Part shown: one piece after another, positions 35,262 to 44,600 of the stretch
Numbering within the stretch: the stretch's first letter is position 1
How the letters are laid out: every line of letters begins with the position of its first letter
NCBI RefSeq assembly: GCF_017963645.1
Contig: NZ_JAGMWN010000012.1
Coordinates: 1-64,000, forward strand
Origin: Marivibrio halodurans
GTDB taxonomy: Bacteria > Pseudomonadota > Alphaproteobacteria > UBA8366 > Aestuariispiraceae
Direction of reading: 5' to 3'
DNA length: 64,000 bases
Program-made: the position numbers and the translations under genes
Notes under the pieces: generated by a model
What the model saw: the letters and a program-made list of their open reading frames with translations, nothing else
What the model was told of the DNA's origin: nothing
Database searches by the model: none

Positions 35262-36352
35262 AGGATTCCCAACAGGTCACTCAACGGGTTCACCGACCGC
35301 CAATCGGCGCGCACGCGCTCGATCACCTCCGGCGTCAAATAGTGATCGACCCGCCCCCGGACATGCTCGACCAAGTCGTCGGCGCTGTTCTCGGCCGACC
35401 AATCCTCCGTGTCCTCGGCCAGATGCTTGTCGCCGCGCCTGGCATTCGCGCTCGCCACGCGCCATTTCGCGCACCAGGTGATCGACCAGAGCCACATCAG
35501 ACGCCGCAGCGCCATCAGATGCGGGCGCTGCGCATCGGCGAGGTCACCGGGCAGCGCATCCAGATAGCGCGTATGGAACCGCGCGATCGCCTCGTGCCCC
35601 GGATCGGAGAAAGTCGCGACGTCCCATGTCGTCGAGGTATAGAGCGTCGCGTGCGCCAAATCGAACCCGGCCGCGCCGTAACGCGCCTTCTCCAGATCGA
35701 CCAGAACGGCCCGCCCATTCGCCTCGTCCATCAGGAAATTGCCCGGATGGGCGTCGAAGGAAATCAAGGTCGTGGGGGGAGCGTCCTCCATCGCGCCGGC
35801 ATGCCGCGCGGCCGCGTCGATCTCCGCCTCGATCATCCGGCGCGCATCCTGCTCCAACGCCGCCGCATCCAGATGCCGCGCATGGTCACGCACCTCCTCC
35901 AGCGTGGCGGCGTAGGCATCGCCCGGATCGGCGAGCGGCGCGCGCTCCGCCGCGGGAGGAACCGGCAGGGCGTGGATCGAGGCGAGCGCACGGGCGACCT
36001 CCGGCAGTCCTTCCGGCAATTTGACCGGCGCGCCGATGATCTCCTCGACGATAAGAGCCCCCATGGGCAATCCGGGGCAGGGACGGATTTGCCCGAAATA
36101 ACGGGGCGCATGTCCGCCCGCGCTCGCCCGGCCGAAGCAGGCGGCCTGATAGTCGAGATTGCGCGCCGCGTCGAGGCGCATCTGGCTCTGCCGCGGCACG
36201 CGGAGCAGCCGTCCCGTGCCAGAGATGCGGATATGATCGTGGGCAAGCCCCGTCGTCGGCAGCGGCTCCAGCTTGCCGGGCGATATTCCGGCGAAACTGG
36301 GCACCAGCGCCAGTGCCTCGGCCAGCGCGGGGATGCTGTCCATCATTTTCAC
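35258..36352 (-). CDS. APH-family small-molecule phosphotransferase
   Basis: 364 aa from a GTG at 36352, which has GAGG 8 nt upstream; the ATG at 36346 is an alternative. Protein-kinase-like fold of the aminoglycoside phosphotransferase/choline kinase group: catalytic loop ISFDAHPGNFL and metal-binding VLVDLEKARYG, followed by FDLAHATLYTSTTW. An N-lobe with RLLRVPRQSQMRLDA is visible. Substrate cannot be told. The family includes choline, homoserine and sugar kinases. It is downstream of two transferases in the same direction (10-bp gap), so they may modify one small molecule in sequence. Confidence 0.82.
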   Translation of the reverse strand: MKMMDSIPALAEALALVPSFAGISPGKLEPLPTTGLAHDHIRISGTGRLLRVPRQSQMRLDAARNLDYQAACFGRASAGGHAPRYFGQIRPCPGLPMGALIVEEIIGAPVKLPEGLPEVARALASIHALPVPPAAERAPLADPGDAYAATLEEVRDHARHLDAAALEQDARRMIEAEIDAAARHAGAMEDAPPTTLISFDAHPGNFLMDEANGRAVLVDLEKARYGAAGFDLAHATLYTSTTWDVATFSDPGHEAIARFHTRYLDALPGDLADAQRPHLMALRRLMWLWSITWCAKWRVASANARRGDKHLAEDTEDWSAENSADDLVEHVRGRVDHYLTPEVIERVRADWRSVNPLSDLLGIL

Positions 36353-36362
36353 GTAAGACGCC

Positions 36363-37007
36363 TCATAGCTTCTCGCGCCCCAACCCATCGCTGCCCAACC
36401 ATCCCTGATAGTCGTCTCCATCGTCGATATCTTCAAGCTCCGCCTCGCGCGCAACGCGCCACGAGGCCGGGAAACCAGCCAATGTATCCTCGTACGCGTA
36501 CGCGCTCGACCACCGTACCCCGGCGAACAGCCGATCCGGCAGCGGTGCCGCGCGCCTCAGCCCGATCAGCCAGTAGCCGCCGTCCGGCGCGGGTCCCAGC
36601 ACCGCCTCATGCGTTCCCAACCGGTCAAAGGCGGCACGCGCATGGGCGCGCGTCACGCCCGGAATGTCGCTGCCCAGGATCACGGCCGGACCGGGCGGCA
36701 ACGACCGGAGAATCCGGGCCATGCGTTGCCCCAGATCGCCGCGCCCCTGCGGAAGAATCGCGACGCCCCGGCGCCTTGCCGGTGTCAGCGCGGGCCCATC
36801 CGCGCCGTCCGGCGTCAAGGCGAGCCATGTCCGCCAGCGCGGATCGCCGCCGAGCGTGCGGATCGCGCGGTCGAACTGCGCCCGGTAAAAGCGCAACGCC
36901 GCCATGGCGCCGATATCCCGGGCAAGACGACGCTTGACCCGACCGAAGCGAGGATAGCGGGCAAAGATGACGAGATGACATGTCCGAATCGCGCACCCCC
37001 TATCCAT
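36363..37007 (-). CDS. TIGR04282/DUF2064-family nucleotidyl- or glycosyltransferase-like protein
   Basis: 214 aa from the ATG at 37007, overlapping the end of the upstream gene by 8 bp. The motif sequence HLVIFARYPRFGRVKRRLARDIG, VAILPQGRGDLGQRM, AVILGSDIPGVTRAH and VLGPAPDGGYWLIGL is diagnostic for the TIGR04282 (DUF2064) group, which has a nucleotide-diphospho-sugar transferase fold. It is paired with a TIGR04283 glycosyltransferase, the usual partner. In some genomes the pair belongs to arsenosugar or rSAM/selenodomain clusters. No such radical SAM gene is seen here, so the product is unknown. Confidence 0.88.
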   Translation of the reverse strand: MDRGCAIRTCHLVIFARYPRFGRVKRRLARDIGAMAALRFYRAQFDRAIRTLGGDPRWRTWLALTPDGADGPALTPARRRGVAILPQGRGDLGQRMARILRSLPPGPAVILGSDIPGVTRAHARAAFDRLGTHEAVLGPAPDGGYWLIGLRRAAPLPDRLFAGVRWSSAYAYEDTLAGFPASWRVAREAELEDIDDGDDYQGWLGSDGLGREKL

Positions 37008-37749
37008 AGATCCGGTGGATGAGCCACGCCGGCACGCCACAGAAATGGAGACCGAGACAAAGGAGATTGCGCGTGCCCCGGCGCAGATACCCTTCACGGC
37101 GATAGCGCGCGGCGCTCGTCATCGCCGCCCCGTCGAGCGCGACCAGCCGCCGCCGCCCGATCCTGCGGACGAGCGCCACATCCTCCATCAAGGGAACCGG
37201 TGGGAATCCGCCCGCCTCTTCATACGCCATGCGCGCGACCAGCAGCCCCTGATCGCCATAGGGCAATCCCAGGAAGCGGGAGCGCCAGGCGACGAACCGC
37301 TCCAGGCGCCGCGCGGCCGGATTCCTCTCATCATCGAGGGTGAAGCGGAAATAGCCCGCGCGCCCGCGCGCGCCGGGCGCTGTCGTGAAATCACGGATCA
37401 GGGCCGGCCACTCCCCGGGCGGCACGGTGTCCGCATGCAGGAAAAACAGCCAATCGCCGAGCGCCACCCGCGCGCCTTCCGCCAATTGCGGACCGCGCCC
37501 GCCTTCGGCCACCGCGATGCGCGCGCCGAAGCGTTGCGCGATATCGAGCGTCTCGTCCCCCGAACCGCCATCGACCACGACGATATCCACCGACAGGCCC
37601 GGCGTCGGCACGGCGAGCGCGCGCAATGTGGCGCGCAGGCTCGCGGCGGCATTCAACGTCGGAATGACGATACCAAGACCGATTGGCCTATCCGGCGCGC
37701 TGGCGGCCACGGAGCGCGTGGTCGTACCGGCGGGAAACTGGGCATTCAT
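37000..37749 (-). CDS. TIGR04283-family glycosyltransferase 2
   Basis: 249 aa. GT2 fold: IGLGIVIPTLNAAASLRATL, DIVVVDGGSGDETLDIA, LFFLHADTVPP and the ending of the domain near PLMEDVALVRRIGRR, with a hydrophobic C-terminus (LCLGLHFCGVPAWLIHRIYG). Matches the rSAM/selenodomain-associated transferase 2 group (TIGR04283). The first gene of a three-gene minus-strand unit with TIGR04282 and an APH-like kinase. The ATG at 37749 was chosen because the GT2 domain begins soon after; a longer in-frame extension to 37806 has no supporting motif. Confidence 0.9.
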   Translation of the reverse strand: MNAQFPAGTTTRSVAASAPDRPIGLGIVIPTLNAAASLRATLRALAVPTPGLSVDIVVVDGGSGDETLDIAQRFGARIAVAEGGRGPQLAEGARVALGDWLFFLHADTVPPGEWPALIRDFTTAPGARGRAGYFRFTLDDERNPAARRLERFVAWRSRFLGLPYGDQGLLVARMAYEEAGGFPPVPLMEDVALVRRIGRRRLVALDGAAMTSAARYRREGYLRRGTRNLLCLGLHFCGVPAWLIHRIYG

Positions 37750-37859
37750 GCGGGCGGGCAAACCTCTCGCGGTCGTTGTCGGTCGAAACCATCGGCATGC
37801 AAGCACCGCGCCGGATGGCGATAGAATAGCGACTTTATTAAATCATGGGACGTGCTTCC

Positions 37860-38372
37860 TCAGAGACGACGCCCGGCCGCCGCCAGAAGGCTCTCGATCG
37901 GCCAGCCATCACCCGGCTTGACCGGCTTTGTGACGATATAGGTAAAATAGCGTTCGATCCCGAGATCGGCGGCGAGCCACTCGTCGACAAGGGCCTGATA
38001 AGCGGCAATGCCCGGTGCCACGACCAGCGCGATATAATCCACCCCGCCGCCAATGGCGTAGCAGAAAAGCACCGCTTCCTCCGCGCGCATCGCCTGCTCG
38101 AAGCGCGCGAAATCGACCGCGCCGTGGCGGCCCAACGTGAATTCGACGAAAACCAGCGCGGTCGCGACCAGCCGGTCGATATCGATCAACGCACGATAAC
38201 CGGTGATATAGCCCGCCGCCTCCAGACGCTTCACCCGCTCATGCGCGGGGCTGGGGCTAAGCCCGACGGCATCCGCCAGCGCGGTCTTGGTCATGCGTCC
38301 GTCCCGCTGCAAGGCGGCCAGGATCTTCAGATCGATCGAATCCAGTTTCGGGGCGCGCGCGTCGCTTGGCAT
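37860..38372 (-). CDS. Lrp/AsnC-family transcriptional regulator
   Basis: 170 aa. HTH: LDSIDLKILAALQRDGRM, TKTALADAVGLSPSPAHERVKRLE; then the AsnC ligand-binding (RAM) domain from GYRALIDIDRL to YIVTKPVKPGD. This family senses amino acids and acts as an octamer or dimer on promoters. It follows the EamA-type exporter by 25 bp and is probably cotranscribed, suggesting it controls that transporter in response to an amino acid, which is inference. Confidence 0.93.
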   Translation of the reverse strand: MPSDARAPKLDSIDLKILAALQRDGRMTKTALADAVGLSPSPAHERVKRLEAAGYITGYRALIDIDRLVATALVFVEFTLGRHGAVDFARFEQAMRAEEAVLFCYAIGGGVDYIALVVAPGIAAYQALVDEWLAADLGIERYFTYIVTKPVKPGDGWPIESLLAAAGRRL

Positions 38373-38397
38373 TGTGACAGTCTAGGTCCTCGCGGTC

Positions 38398-39327
38398 TCA
38401 TTGGCGAGGGGCGGAGGCGAGCGCCAGGCGCCGCGCGCGAACCCGTTCGCGGTGAAAGCTGTAGAGACCCGTGCCGACCACGATCGCCGCGCCGATCAAC
38501 ATATGGGGGTCCGGTATCTCCGCGAAGACGAACACCCCCAGCAACAGCGCCCATATCAAATTGCTGTAGCGGAAGGGCGCGATGAAGCCGATATCGCCCG
38601 CCCGCATGGTCATGACGGAGAGCAGATAGCCCACGAAGATAAAAACCGCCGATGCCGCCAGCAACCAACCCGCCGACGACTCGACCGGCACCCACTCCCC
38701 CGTCACCGCGACGCCGACCGCCCCCGAGATCATGATGACGATCGCCGTCAGGCTGGCCGCCAGCATCGATGGAACGTCCCGCGACAGGCACCGCGTCGCC
38801 AGATCGCGTACGACGACGAAACCGACGGAGCCAAGCGCGTAGAGGGTATGGAGATTGAAGCCTTCGGCCCCGGGCCGGACGATGATCATGACGCCGGTGA
38901 ACCCCACCGCGATCGCCAGATAGCGCCGCCAGCCCACCGGCTCCCCCAGGAACAGCGCGGCCGCCAGCGTCACGGCCAATGGCAGGGCCTGGAGAATCGC
39001 GGTCGCGTTCGCGATCGGCATATGAAAGAGCGCCGTCAGGAAACAGAGCGTCCCACCGACCTCCCCCACCATCCGCAAGGCAAGGACACCCCGGTCGCGA
39101 TGCGCCGGAAGCACGCGGAACGCCCCCAGCCGCCAAGCCAGGACGAGGATCAACAGGCTGGCCCCGATACCGCGCAACAGGATGATCTGGAATAGGCCAA
39201 GCTCCACCGAGGCGAGCTTCACCAACGCGTCATTGATGCCGAAGGCCGCCATCGACCCCATCATCAGCAGTGCCCCTCTCACATTATCGGAAAGGGGTTT
39301 TCGCCCTGTCGCACCATCCTCCGTCAT
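38398..39327 (-). CDS. EamA/DMT-superfamily transporter
   Basis: 309 aa with about ten hydrophobic helices and the internal duplication of EamA proteins: ALLMMGSMAAFGINDALVKL in the first half, and the second half with SAVFIFVGYLLSVMTMRAGD and FRYSNLIWALLLGVFVFAE. These proteins export metabolites or amino acid derivatives across the inner membrane. Located directly before an Lrp regulator in the same direction, which points to amino acid export. Confidence 0.92.
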   Translation of the reverse strand: MTEDGATGRKPLSDNVRGALLMMGSMAAFGINDALVKLASVELGLFQIILLRGIGASLLILVLAWRLGAFRVLPAHRDRGVLALRMVGEVGGTLCFLTALFHMPIANATAILQALPLAVTLAAALFLGEPVGWRRYLAIAVGFTGVMIIVRPGAEGFNLHTLYALGSVGFVVVRDLATRCLSRDVPSMLAASLTAIVIMISGAVGVAVTGEWVPVESSAGWLLAASAVFIFVGYLLSVMTMRAGDIGFIAPFRYSNLIWALLLGVFVFAEIPDPHMLIGAAIVVGTGLYSFHRERVRARRLALASAPRQ

Positions 39328-39379
39328 GTCCGCCTTCTATCCCGGCGATGTGGATCGGTCCAGCGGCCATGAAGGGCCG

Positions 39380-39670
39380 TCACCGCCCACCGCGGTGGGT
39401 ATCGTCACCCGTCGGCGGCACCGGATCGTACCCGCTGCCCCCCCAGGGATGGCAACGCGCGATTCGTTTCAACGCAAGCAGCCCGCCGCGCATTGCCCCA
39501 TGGGCGCGCACGGCCTCGGCCGCGTATTCGGAACAGCTCGGTAGAAAGCGACAGGTCCGTCCCATCACGCTCGACAACGTCACGCGATAGAGGAGGATCA
39601 GGGCAAGCACCGCCCGCTGGCCCGGATTGAGTTTCAGGCGGTCCGGCCGGGGAATCGGCCGGCCGGTCAC
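39380..39670 (-). CDS. yidD: YidD membrane protein insertion efficiency factor
   Basis: 96 aa. Diagnostic sequence [51 protein letters not shown] and GGSGYDPVP, with the conserved cysteines. YidD aids YidC-dependent membrane protein insertion at the inner membrane. The start overlaps the stop of the NifU-like gene (ATGA), and this yidD/NifU-like/folE order is common in Alphaproteobacteria. Confidence 0.96.
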   Translation of the reverse strand: MTGRPIPRPDRLKLNPGQRAVLALILLYRVTLSSVMGRTCRFLPSCSEYAAEAVRAHGAMRGGLLALKRIARCHPWGGSGYDPVPPTGDDTHRGGR

Positions 39671-40125
39671 GCCGGTTCGCCGTCGGCGGGACCGGCGTCC
39701 TCGCCGCTCGCGCGATCGAAGGCCTTCACCGCCGCCTTGAAGGGAAGCATGATGGAGGCGTGGCGGGATTTATGATCGCGGGCGGGCAGCAATACTTCAA
39801 GCTCCGCCCACTCCTCGCCCGGCGGCGGATCGCCGCGCTTCAACATGCCTTCCATCGCATCGCGCACCGCGACCAATTCCGCGCGCGTGCGACCGACTGC
39901 ATGGCGCTTCATGATGGCGGCCGCGCTCTGCCCCAGGGTGCAGGCACGCACCTCCTGGCCGTAGGCGGCGACGCGACCGTCCGCGACACGCACATCCACG
40001 CGGATGCGACTGCCGCAAAGCGGGCTCGTCTCCTGCACGCTCGCCTGCGGGTCCATGAGCCGGTCGTCGGCGCTCAACCCCCGGGCGATCTCCAGGATTC
40101 TATCGTTATAGAGTGTCTCGCTCAT
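39667..40125 (-). CDS. NifU/IscU-like iron-sulfur scaffold homologue
   Basis: 152 aa. The IscU-type fold motifs [12 protein letters not shown] and [14 protein letters not shown] carry two of the three cluster cysteines. At the third site, near [12 protein letters not shown], the expected Cys is replaced by Ser or Ala, so the protein has only two cysteines. Family members assemble Fe-S clusters; this branch may have another role. It is translationally coupled to yidD and divergent from folE, sharing an intergenic region with a perfect inverted repeat. Confidence 0.85.
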   Translation of the reverse strand: MSETLYNDRILEIARGLSADDRLMDPQASVQETSPLCGSRIRVDVRVADGRVAAYGQEVRACTLGQSAAAIMKRHAVGRTRAELVAVRDAMEGMLKRGDPPPGEEWAELEVLLPARDHKSRHASIMLPFKAAVKAFDRASGEDAGPADGEPA

Positions 40126-40182
40126 TCCGTTCCGTCGCGCGCTGCCATGCTTCTCGCGAAGACGTCATCCGTACTCCCAGGG

Positions 40183-40217
40183 ATATTGTTGACTCAAGGG
40201 GCCGTTGCAACAATATA
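40183..40217. promoter_or_regulatory. Divergent promoter with perfect 9-bp inverted repeat (folE / NifU-like)
   Basis: ATATTGTTG (40183-40191) and CAACAATAT (40208-40216) are perfect inverted repeats separated by 16 bp. On the plus strand TTGACT and AATATA are 17 bp apart. On the minus strand TTGCAA and AATATC are also 17 bp apart. This symmetrical arrangement suggests overlapping divergent sigma70 promoters and possibly a bound regulator. Confidence 0.5.
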
Positions 40218-40381
40218 CGCCGCGTTTCGACGTCGCGAGCCGGGGCCGTGATGGCCGGGCTGGTCGATTGGACCGTCCCACCCCATCTCGTCACCATGGG
40301 ACGGACGATTATATCCGGCCCACGCACGGCGATCGACGCATCGACCCCCCGCGCCCTTGGAGTGCAAGTCAGGATTCCCCC

Positions 40382-40984
40382 ATGCCCGATACAGCGAATA
40401 AGCCCTCGATCGTCGCCGAGCGCCCCGAGCGGAAGGAGGCCGAGGCGGCCGTCCGTACCCTGCTGTCCTTCATCGGCGAGGATCCGGCGCGCGAAGGTCT
40501 GCTGGACACGCCGGGACGGGTGGTCCGCGCCTATGAGGAATTCTTTGCCGGTTATACCATCGACCCGGAGGAGGAACTGCGCCGCACCTTCGAGGAGACC
40601 GAAGGCTATGACGAAATGGTGATGCTGCGCGGCATCGGCTTCGAGAGCCATTGCGAGCATCACATGGTCCCGATCATCGGCACGGCCAGCATCGCCTACC
40701 TGCCGGCGAGCCGTGTCGTGGGTATCTCCAAGCTGGCGCGGGTGCTTGAAATCTTCGCCAAGCGTCTGCAAACGCAGGAGACCATGACGGTCCAGATCGC
40801 CGAGACGATAGAGCGCGTGCTGAAGCCGCGCGGCGTCGCCGTGGTGATCGACGCGGAGCATCAGTGCATGACCACGCGCGGCATCCATAAGCCGGGGGTC
40901 AGCACCGTCACCAGCCATATGACCGGCGCCTTCCGTACCGATCCGGAAACGCGCCGGGAATTCCTGGCGATGGTGCGGGGATAG
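40382..40984 (+). CDS. folE: GTP cyclohydrolase I
   Basis: 200 aa. Converts GTP to dihydroneopterin triphosphate, first step of tetrahydrofolate synthesis, in the cytosol as a homodecamer. Visible are the zinc ligands in [10 protein letters not shown] (Cys and His) and HQCMTTRG (Cys), plus [20 protein letters not shown] and [13 protein letters not shown], all canonical. The start at 40382 (MPDTANKP) matches family length. A longer frame upstream lacks conservation. Transcribed away from the NifU-like/yidD pair. Confidence 0.97.
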   Translation: MPDTANKPSIVAERPERKEAEAAVRTLLSFIGEDPAREGLLDTPGRVVRAYEEFFAGYTIDPEEELRRTFEETEGYDEMVMLRGIGFESHCEHHMVPIIGTASIAYLPASRVVGISKLARVLEIFAKRLQTQETMTVQIAETIERVLKPRGVAVVIDAEHQCMTTRGIHKPGVSTVTSHMTGAFRTDPETRREFLAMVRG

Positions 40985-41027
40985 GATAAGCCCCGCGCTC
41001 CTCCACGCGGGTCTTTCAGCCGGCCGG

Positions 41028-41522
41028 TCAGCTAAGCGGCTTCACCAGCGTTTGCAGATAAGGTGCGAAACCGCGCTTTTCGTAAGCACGGGCGGCGGGC
41101 TCGTTTCCCGCCACATAGGAAATCGTCATCCGGCGGACGCCGAGCGCGCGGAAATGCGCCTCCGCCGCCTCCATCATCGCCTCCGCCACCCCGCGCCCGC
41201 GCCAATCCACCACGACATAAAGATCGGAGATATGGGCCGGCGCGGCATAGTCCACGGTGAGATAATGGCCCTCATCCTCCTCGACGAAGCCGATCAGGAA
41301 GGCGATCGCCGCGCCCCCTTCTTCGCCCGAGGCTTCCGCGATCAGACAACATCCAAGGTGGTCGGCCACCTTCCCCAATAGATGGTCGAGGTGATCGGCC
41401 GCCATGGCCGCGCCGGGCCGGCGGCTGGGGTGGAGCGCGCGCTCGACCTCCTGCAACGCCGCCATGAAGCGGGTCAGGGTCGGACGGTCGGCCTCGGTCG
41501 CGTCGCGGATGGTAAAGGACAT
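41028..41522 (-). CDS. GNAT-family N-acetyltransferase
   Basis: 164 aa from the ATG at 41522. The GNAT fold is clear: FTIRDATEADRPTL at the N-terminus, SDLYVVVDWRGRGVAEAMMEAAEAHFRALG with the acetyl-CoA pyrophosphate loop R-x-x-G-x-A, and ISYVAGNEPAARAYEKRGF. Substrate unknown. It converges with folE and precedes nothing obvious in its own direction. Confidence 0.9.
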   Translation of the reverse strand: MSFTIRDATEADRPTLTRFMAALQEVERALHPSRRPGAAMAADHLDHLLGKVADHLGCCLIAEASGEEGGAAIAFLIGFVEEDEGHYLTVDYAAPAHISDLYVVVDWRGRGVAEAMMEAAEAHFRALGVRRMTISYVAGNEPAARAYEKRGFAPYLQTLVKPLS

Positions 41523-41611
41523 GCGCGAAATGGTCCCCAAAGCACCGGCCGGGTCAAGCCCGGCCGGCGGGGAGCGCCCATATCACCGCCCATTCCGTCG
41601 CCGCGCGCCTT

Positions 41612-44600
41612 CTATTCCGCCGCCGCCGGGGCCGCCCGGCGCGGATTGCGGAATCGCTCCAGAAGCAGCTTCTCGTTCGCCTTGGCGGTTTCGATATGCT
41701 GCTCCTTCACATGGCCATAGCCCCGGATATGCTCCGGCACGGAGGCGAGTTCGACCGCCACCGGGTGATTGGCGGTGCCGAGCGTGCCGAGAACCTCGGC
41801 GATCACGGTCTCGTACTCGGCGATCAAGGCGCGCTCTCGCTTGCGTTCCTCGGTATAGCCGAAGATATCGAAGGGCGTGCCGCGCAGTCCCTTCAGCTTC
41901 GCCAACAGGCGGAAAGCCGGCATCATCCAGGGACCGAATTGTTTCTTCACCAGATGCCCCGTCTTCGGGTCACGCGGTGCGCCTAGCGGCGGGGCGAGGT
42001 GGAACTTGAGCTTGTAGTCCCCCTCGAACTTGGCATGAACCATCCGCTCGAAGCTGCCGTCGGTGTAGAGGCGCGCGACCTCGTACTCGTCCTTGATGGC
42101 GAGAAGCTTGAAGTAATAGCGCGCGACCGCCCGGGCGAGGGCGTCGGAATCGCGCACCGCGCGCGCCTCCGCCGTCACCACGCGATCCACCATGTCCTTA
42201 TAGCGCCGCGCCAGTTTCTCGCCCTGATAGGCGCGCAGGAAATCGACACGCTTGGCCACCATGCCTTCCAGGGTGGTGGCGATCGCCTGGTCGTCCTGTT
42301 CCGCCGGGGTCTGTTGGGCGGCGGATTGCTCGTTGGCGCGGCGGACCAGCTTCTGGACCGCGGCCAGGTCATGCGCCGCCCGGCGCCCCCATAGAAGCGC
42401 GCGTTTGTTGAACTCGATCGCGACGCCGTTCAGCTCGATCGCCCGCTCCACCGCCTCCAGGCTGACCGGAAGCAGGCCCTTCTGCGCGGCATAGCCGACC
42501 ATGAAGAGGTTGGTCGCGATGGAATCGCCCATCAGCGCCTCGGCGAGTTCCGTCGCCTCGACGAAATGGGCGGCATCCTTACCGACCTCCTCGGCGATCA
42601 CGTTCTTCATCTCCTCGACCGGGAAGGTCCAGTCGGGATTGCGGGTGAAATCGCCGGTGACCGTCTGATGGGTGTTGATGATGGCGCGGGTCTGGCCATG
42701 ATCCGACTTCGACATCGCATCCATGCCCGAGGCCACGACGATATCGCAGCCCATGATCAGATCCGCCCCACCGGCGGCGATACGCAGTGCCTTGATCTGT
42801 TCCGGCGACTTGCCGACCCGGATATGGCTGGTCACCGCGCCGCCCTTCTGGGCGAGGCCCGCCATGTCTAGGACGGAGCACCCCTTGCCTTCCAGATGCG
42901 CCGCCATGCCGATCAGCGCGCCGATCGTGACAACGCCCGTCCCGCCGACGCCGGTCAGCAGGATGCCGAAGGGCTTGGCCTCGACGCTCGCCGCTTCGGG
43001 ATGGGGCAGGGTTTCGAAGATGTCGGCGACGCCGGCTTCCTTGCTCGCATTGGCGGCGGCGCCCTTGCCCTTGCGAAGCTGCCCGCCCTCGACCGTCACG
43101 AAGCTGGGGCAAAAGCCGTTCAGGCAGGAGAAATCCTTGTTGCAGCTCGACTGATCGATCTGGCGCTTACGACCGAACTCGGTTTCCTTCGGCACGACGG
43201 AGACGCAGTTGGACTTGACGCCGCAATCGCCGCAGCCCTCGCAGACCAACTCGTTGATCACCACCCGCTTGGCGGGGTCGGGAAACTTGCCGCGCTTGCG
43301 CCGGCGACGTTTCTCCGCCGCGCAGGTCTGATCGTAGATCATGATGCTGCAGCCCTCGGTCTCCCGAAGCTCGCGCTGGATATCGTCCAGGTCGTCGCGG
43401 TGATGGATCGTCGTGCCGCCCGGGAACATGCCGGTCGTATATTTCTCCGGCTCGTCGGAGACGATGACGAGGCGCGAGGCACCCTCCGCCACGACCTGCG
43501 CGGCCATCGTCGGCACGTCGATCGGACCGTCATGCGGCTGACCGCCGGTCATGGCGACGGCGTCGTTGTAGAGGATCTTGTAGGTCACATTGACCTTGGC
43601 GGCCGCCGCCGCGCGGATCGCCATCAGGCCGGAATGGAAATAGGTGCCGTCGCCGAGATTGACGAAGACATGCTTCTCCTCCGTGAAGGGGGCCTGACCG
43701 ACCCAGGTCATCCCCTCCCCGCCCATCTGGGTGAAGGTGGCGGTCGAGCGGTCCATCCACTGCGCCATGTAGTGACAGCCGATACCGGCGATGGCGCGGC
43801 TACCCTCCGGCACCTTGGTGGAGGTGTTGTGGGGACAGCCGGAGCAGAAATAGGGCAGCCGGCTCATCGGCGACTTGTTCTGGGCGAGCGACTTCTCCTT
43901 CGCGTCGAGGAAACTCAGCCGCTGTTGGAAGTGAGAGTCCTGCTCGCCGGTCGCGTCCCCGCCCGGAAGCGCCTTCAGCCGTCCGACCAGGACCTGCGCG
44001 ATCCGCGCCGGGGTCAATTCGCCATAGGCCGGCAACAGTTCCTCTCCTGCCTCGTCGAACTTACCGACGACGCGCGGACGCTTTGCCGTGGTCCAGTTAT
44101 AGAGCTGTTCCTTGAGTTGGTTCTCCATCAGGGCACGCTTCTCCTCCACGACCAGGATTTCCTCCTGGTCCTGGGCGAAGGCGCGGATACCCTCGCGCTC
44201 CAGCGGCCAGGGCATGCCGATCTTGTAGATGGAGATGCCGAGTTCCTTGGCCCGCGCCTCGTCCACATGCAGATCCTCCAGCGCCTGCATGACGTCGAGA
44301 TAGGCCTTCCCGGTGGTCACGATGCCGAGCCGGGGCTTCGGCGATTTCAGCACCACCTTGTTGAGATTGTTCGCCCGGGCATAGGCAAGCGCCGCATAGA
44401 GCTTGTACTTATGCAGCATCTCCTCCTGCTCCAGCGGCTGATGGCCCGTCCAGCGCGCGTTCAACCCGCCCTCCGGCATGTCGAAATCATCCGGCAGGCG
44501 CGTTTGCAGGCGCAGCGGATCGACATGGACGGAGGCCGAGGTATCCACCGTGTCCGCCAGCGTCTTGAAGGCGACCCAGCAACCCGAATAACGGCTCATC

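Noticed and set aside
36363-37749. Arsenosugar biosynthesis genes
   Set aside because: The TIGR04282/TIGR04283 pair is sometimes named so, but no ArsS-type radical SAM or arsenic gene is present, so only the family is called.
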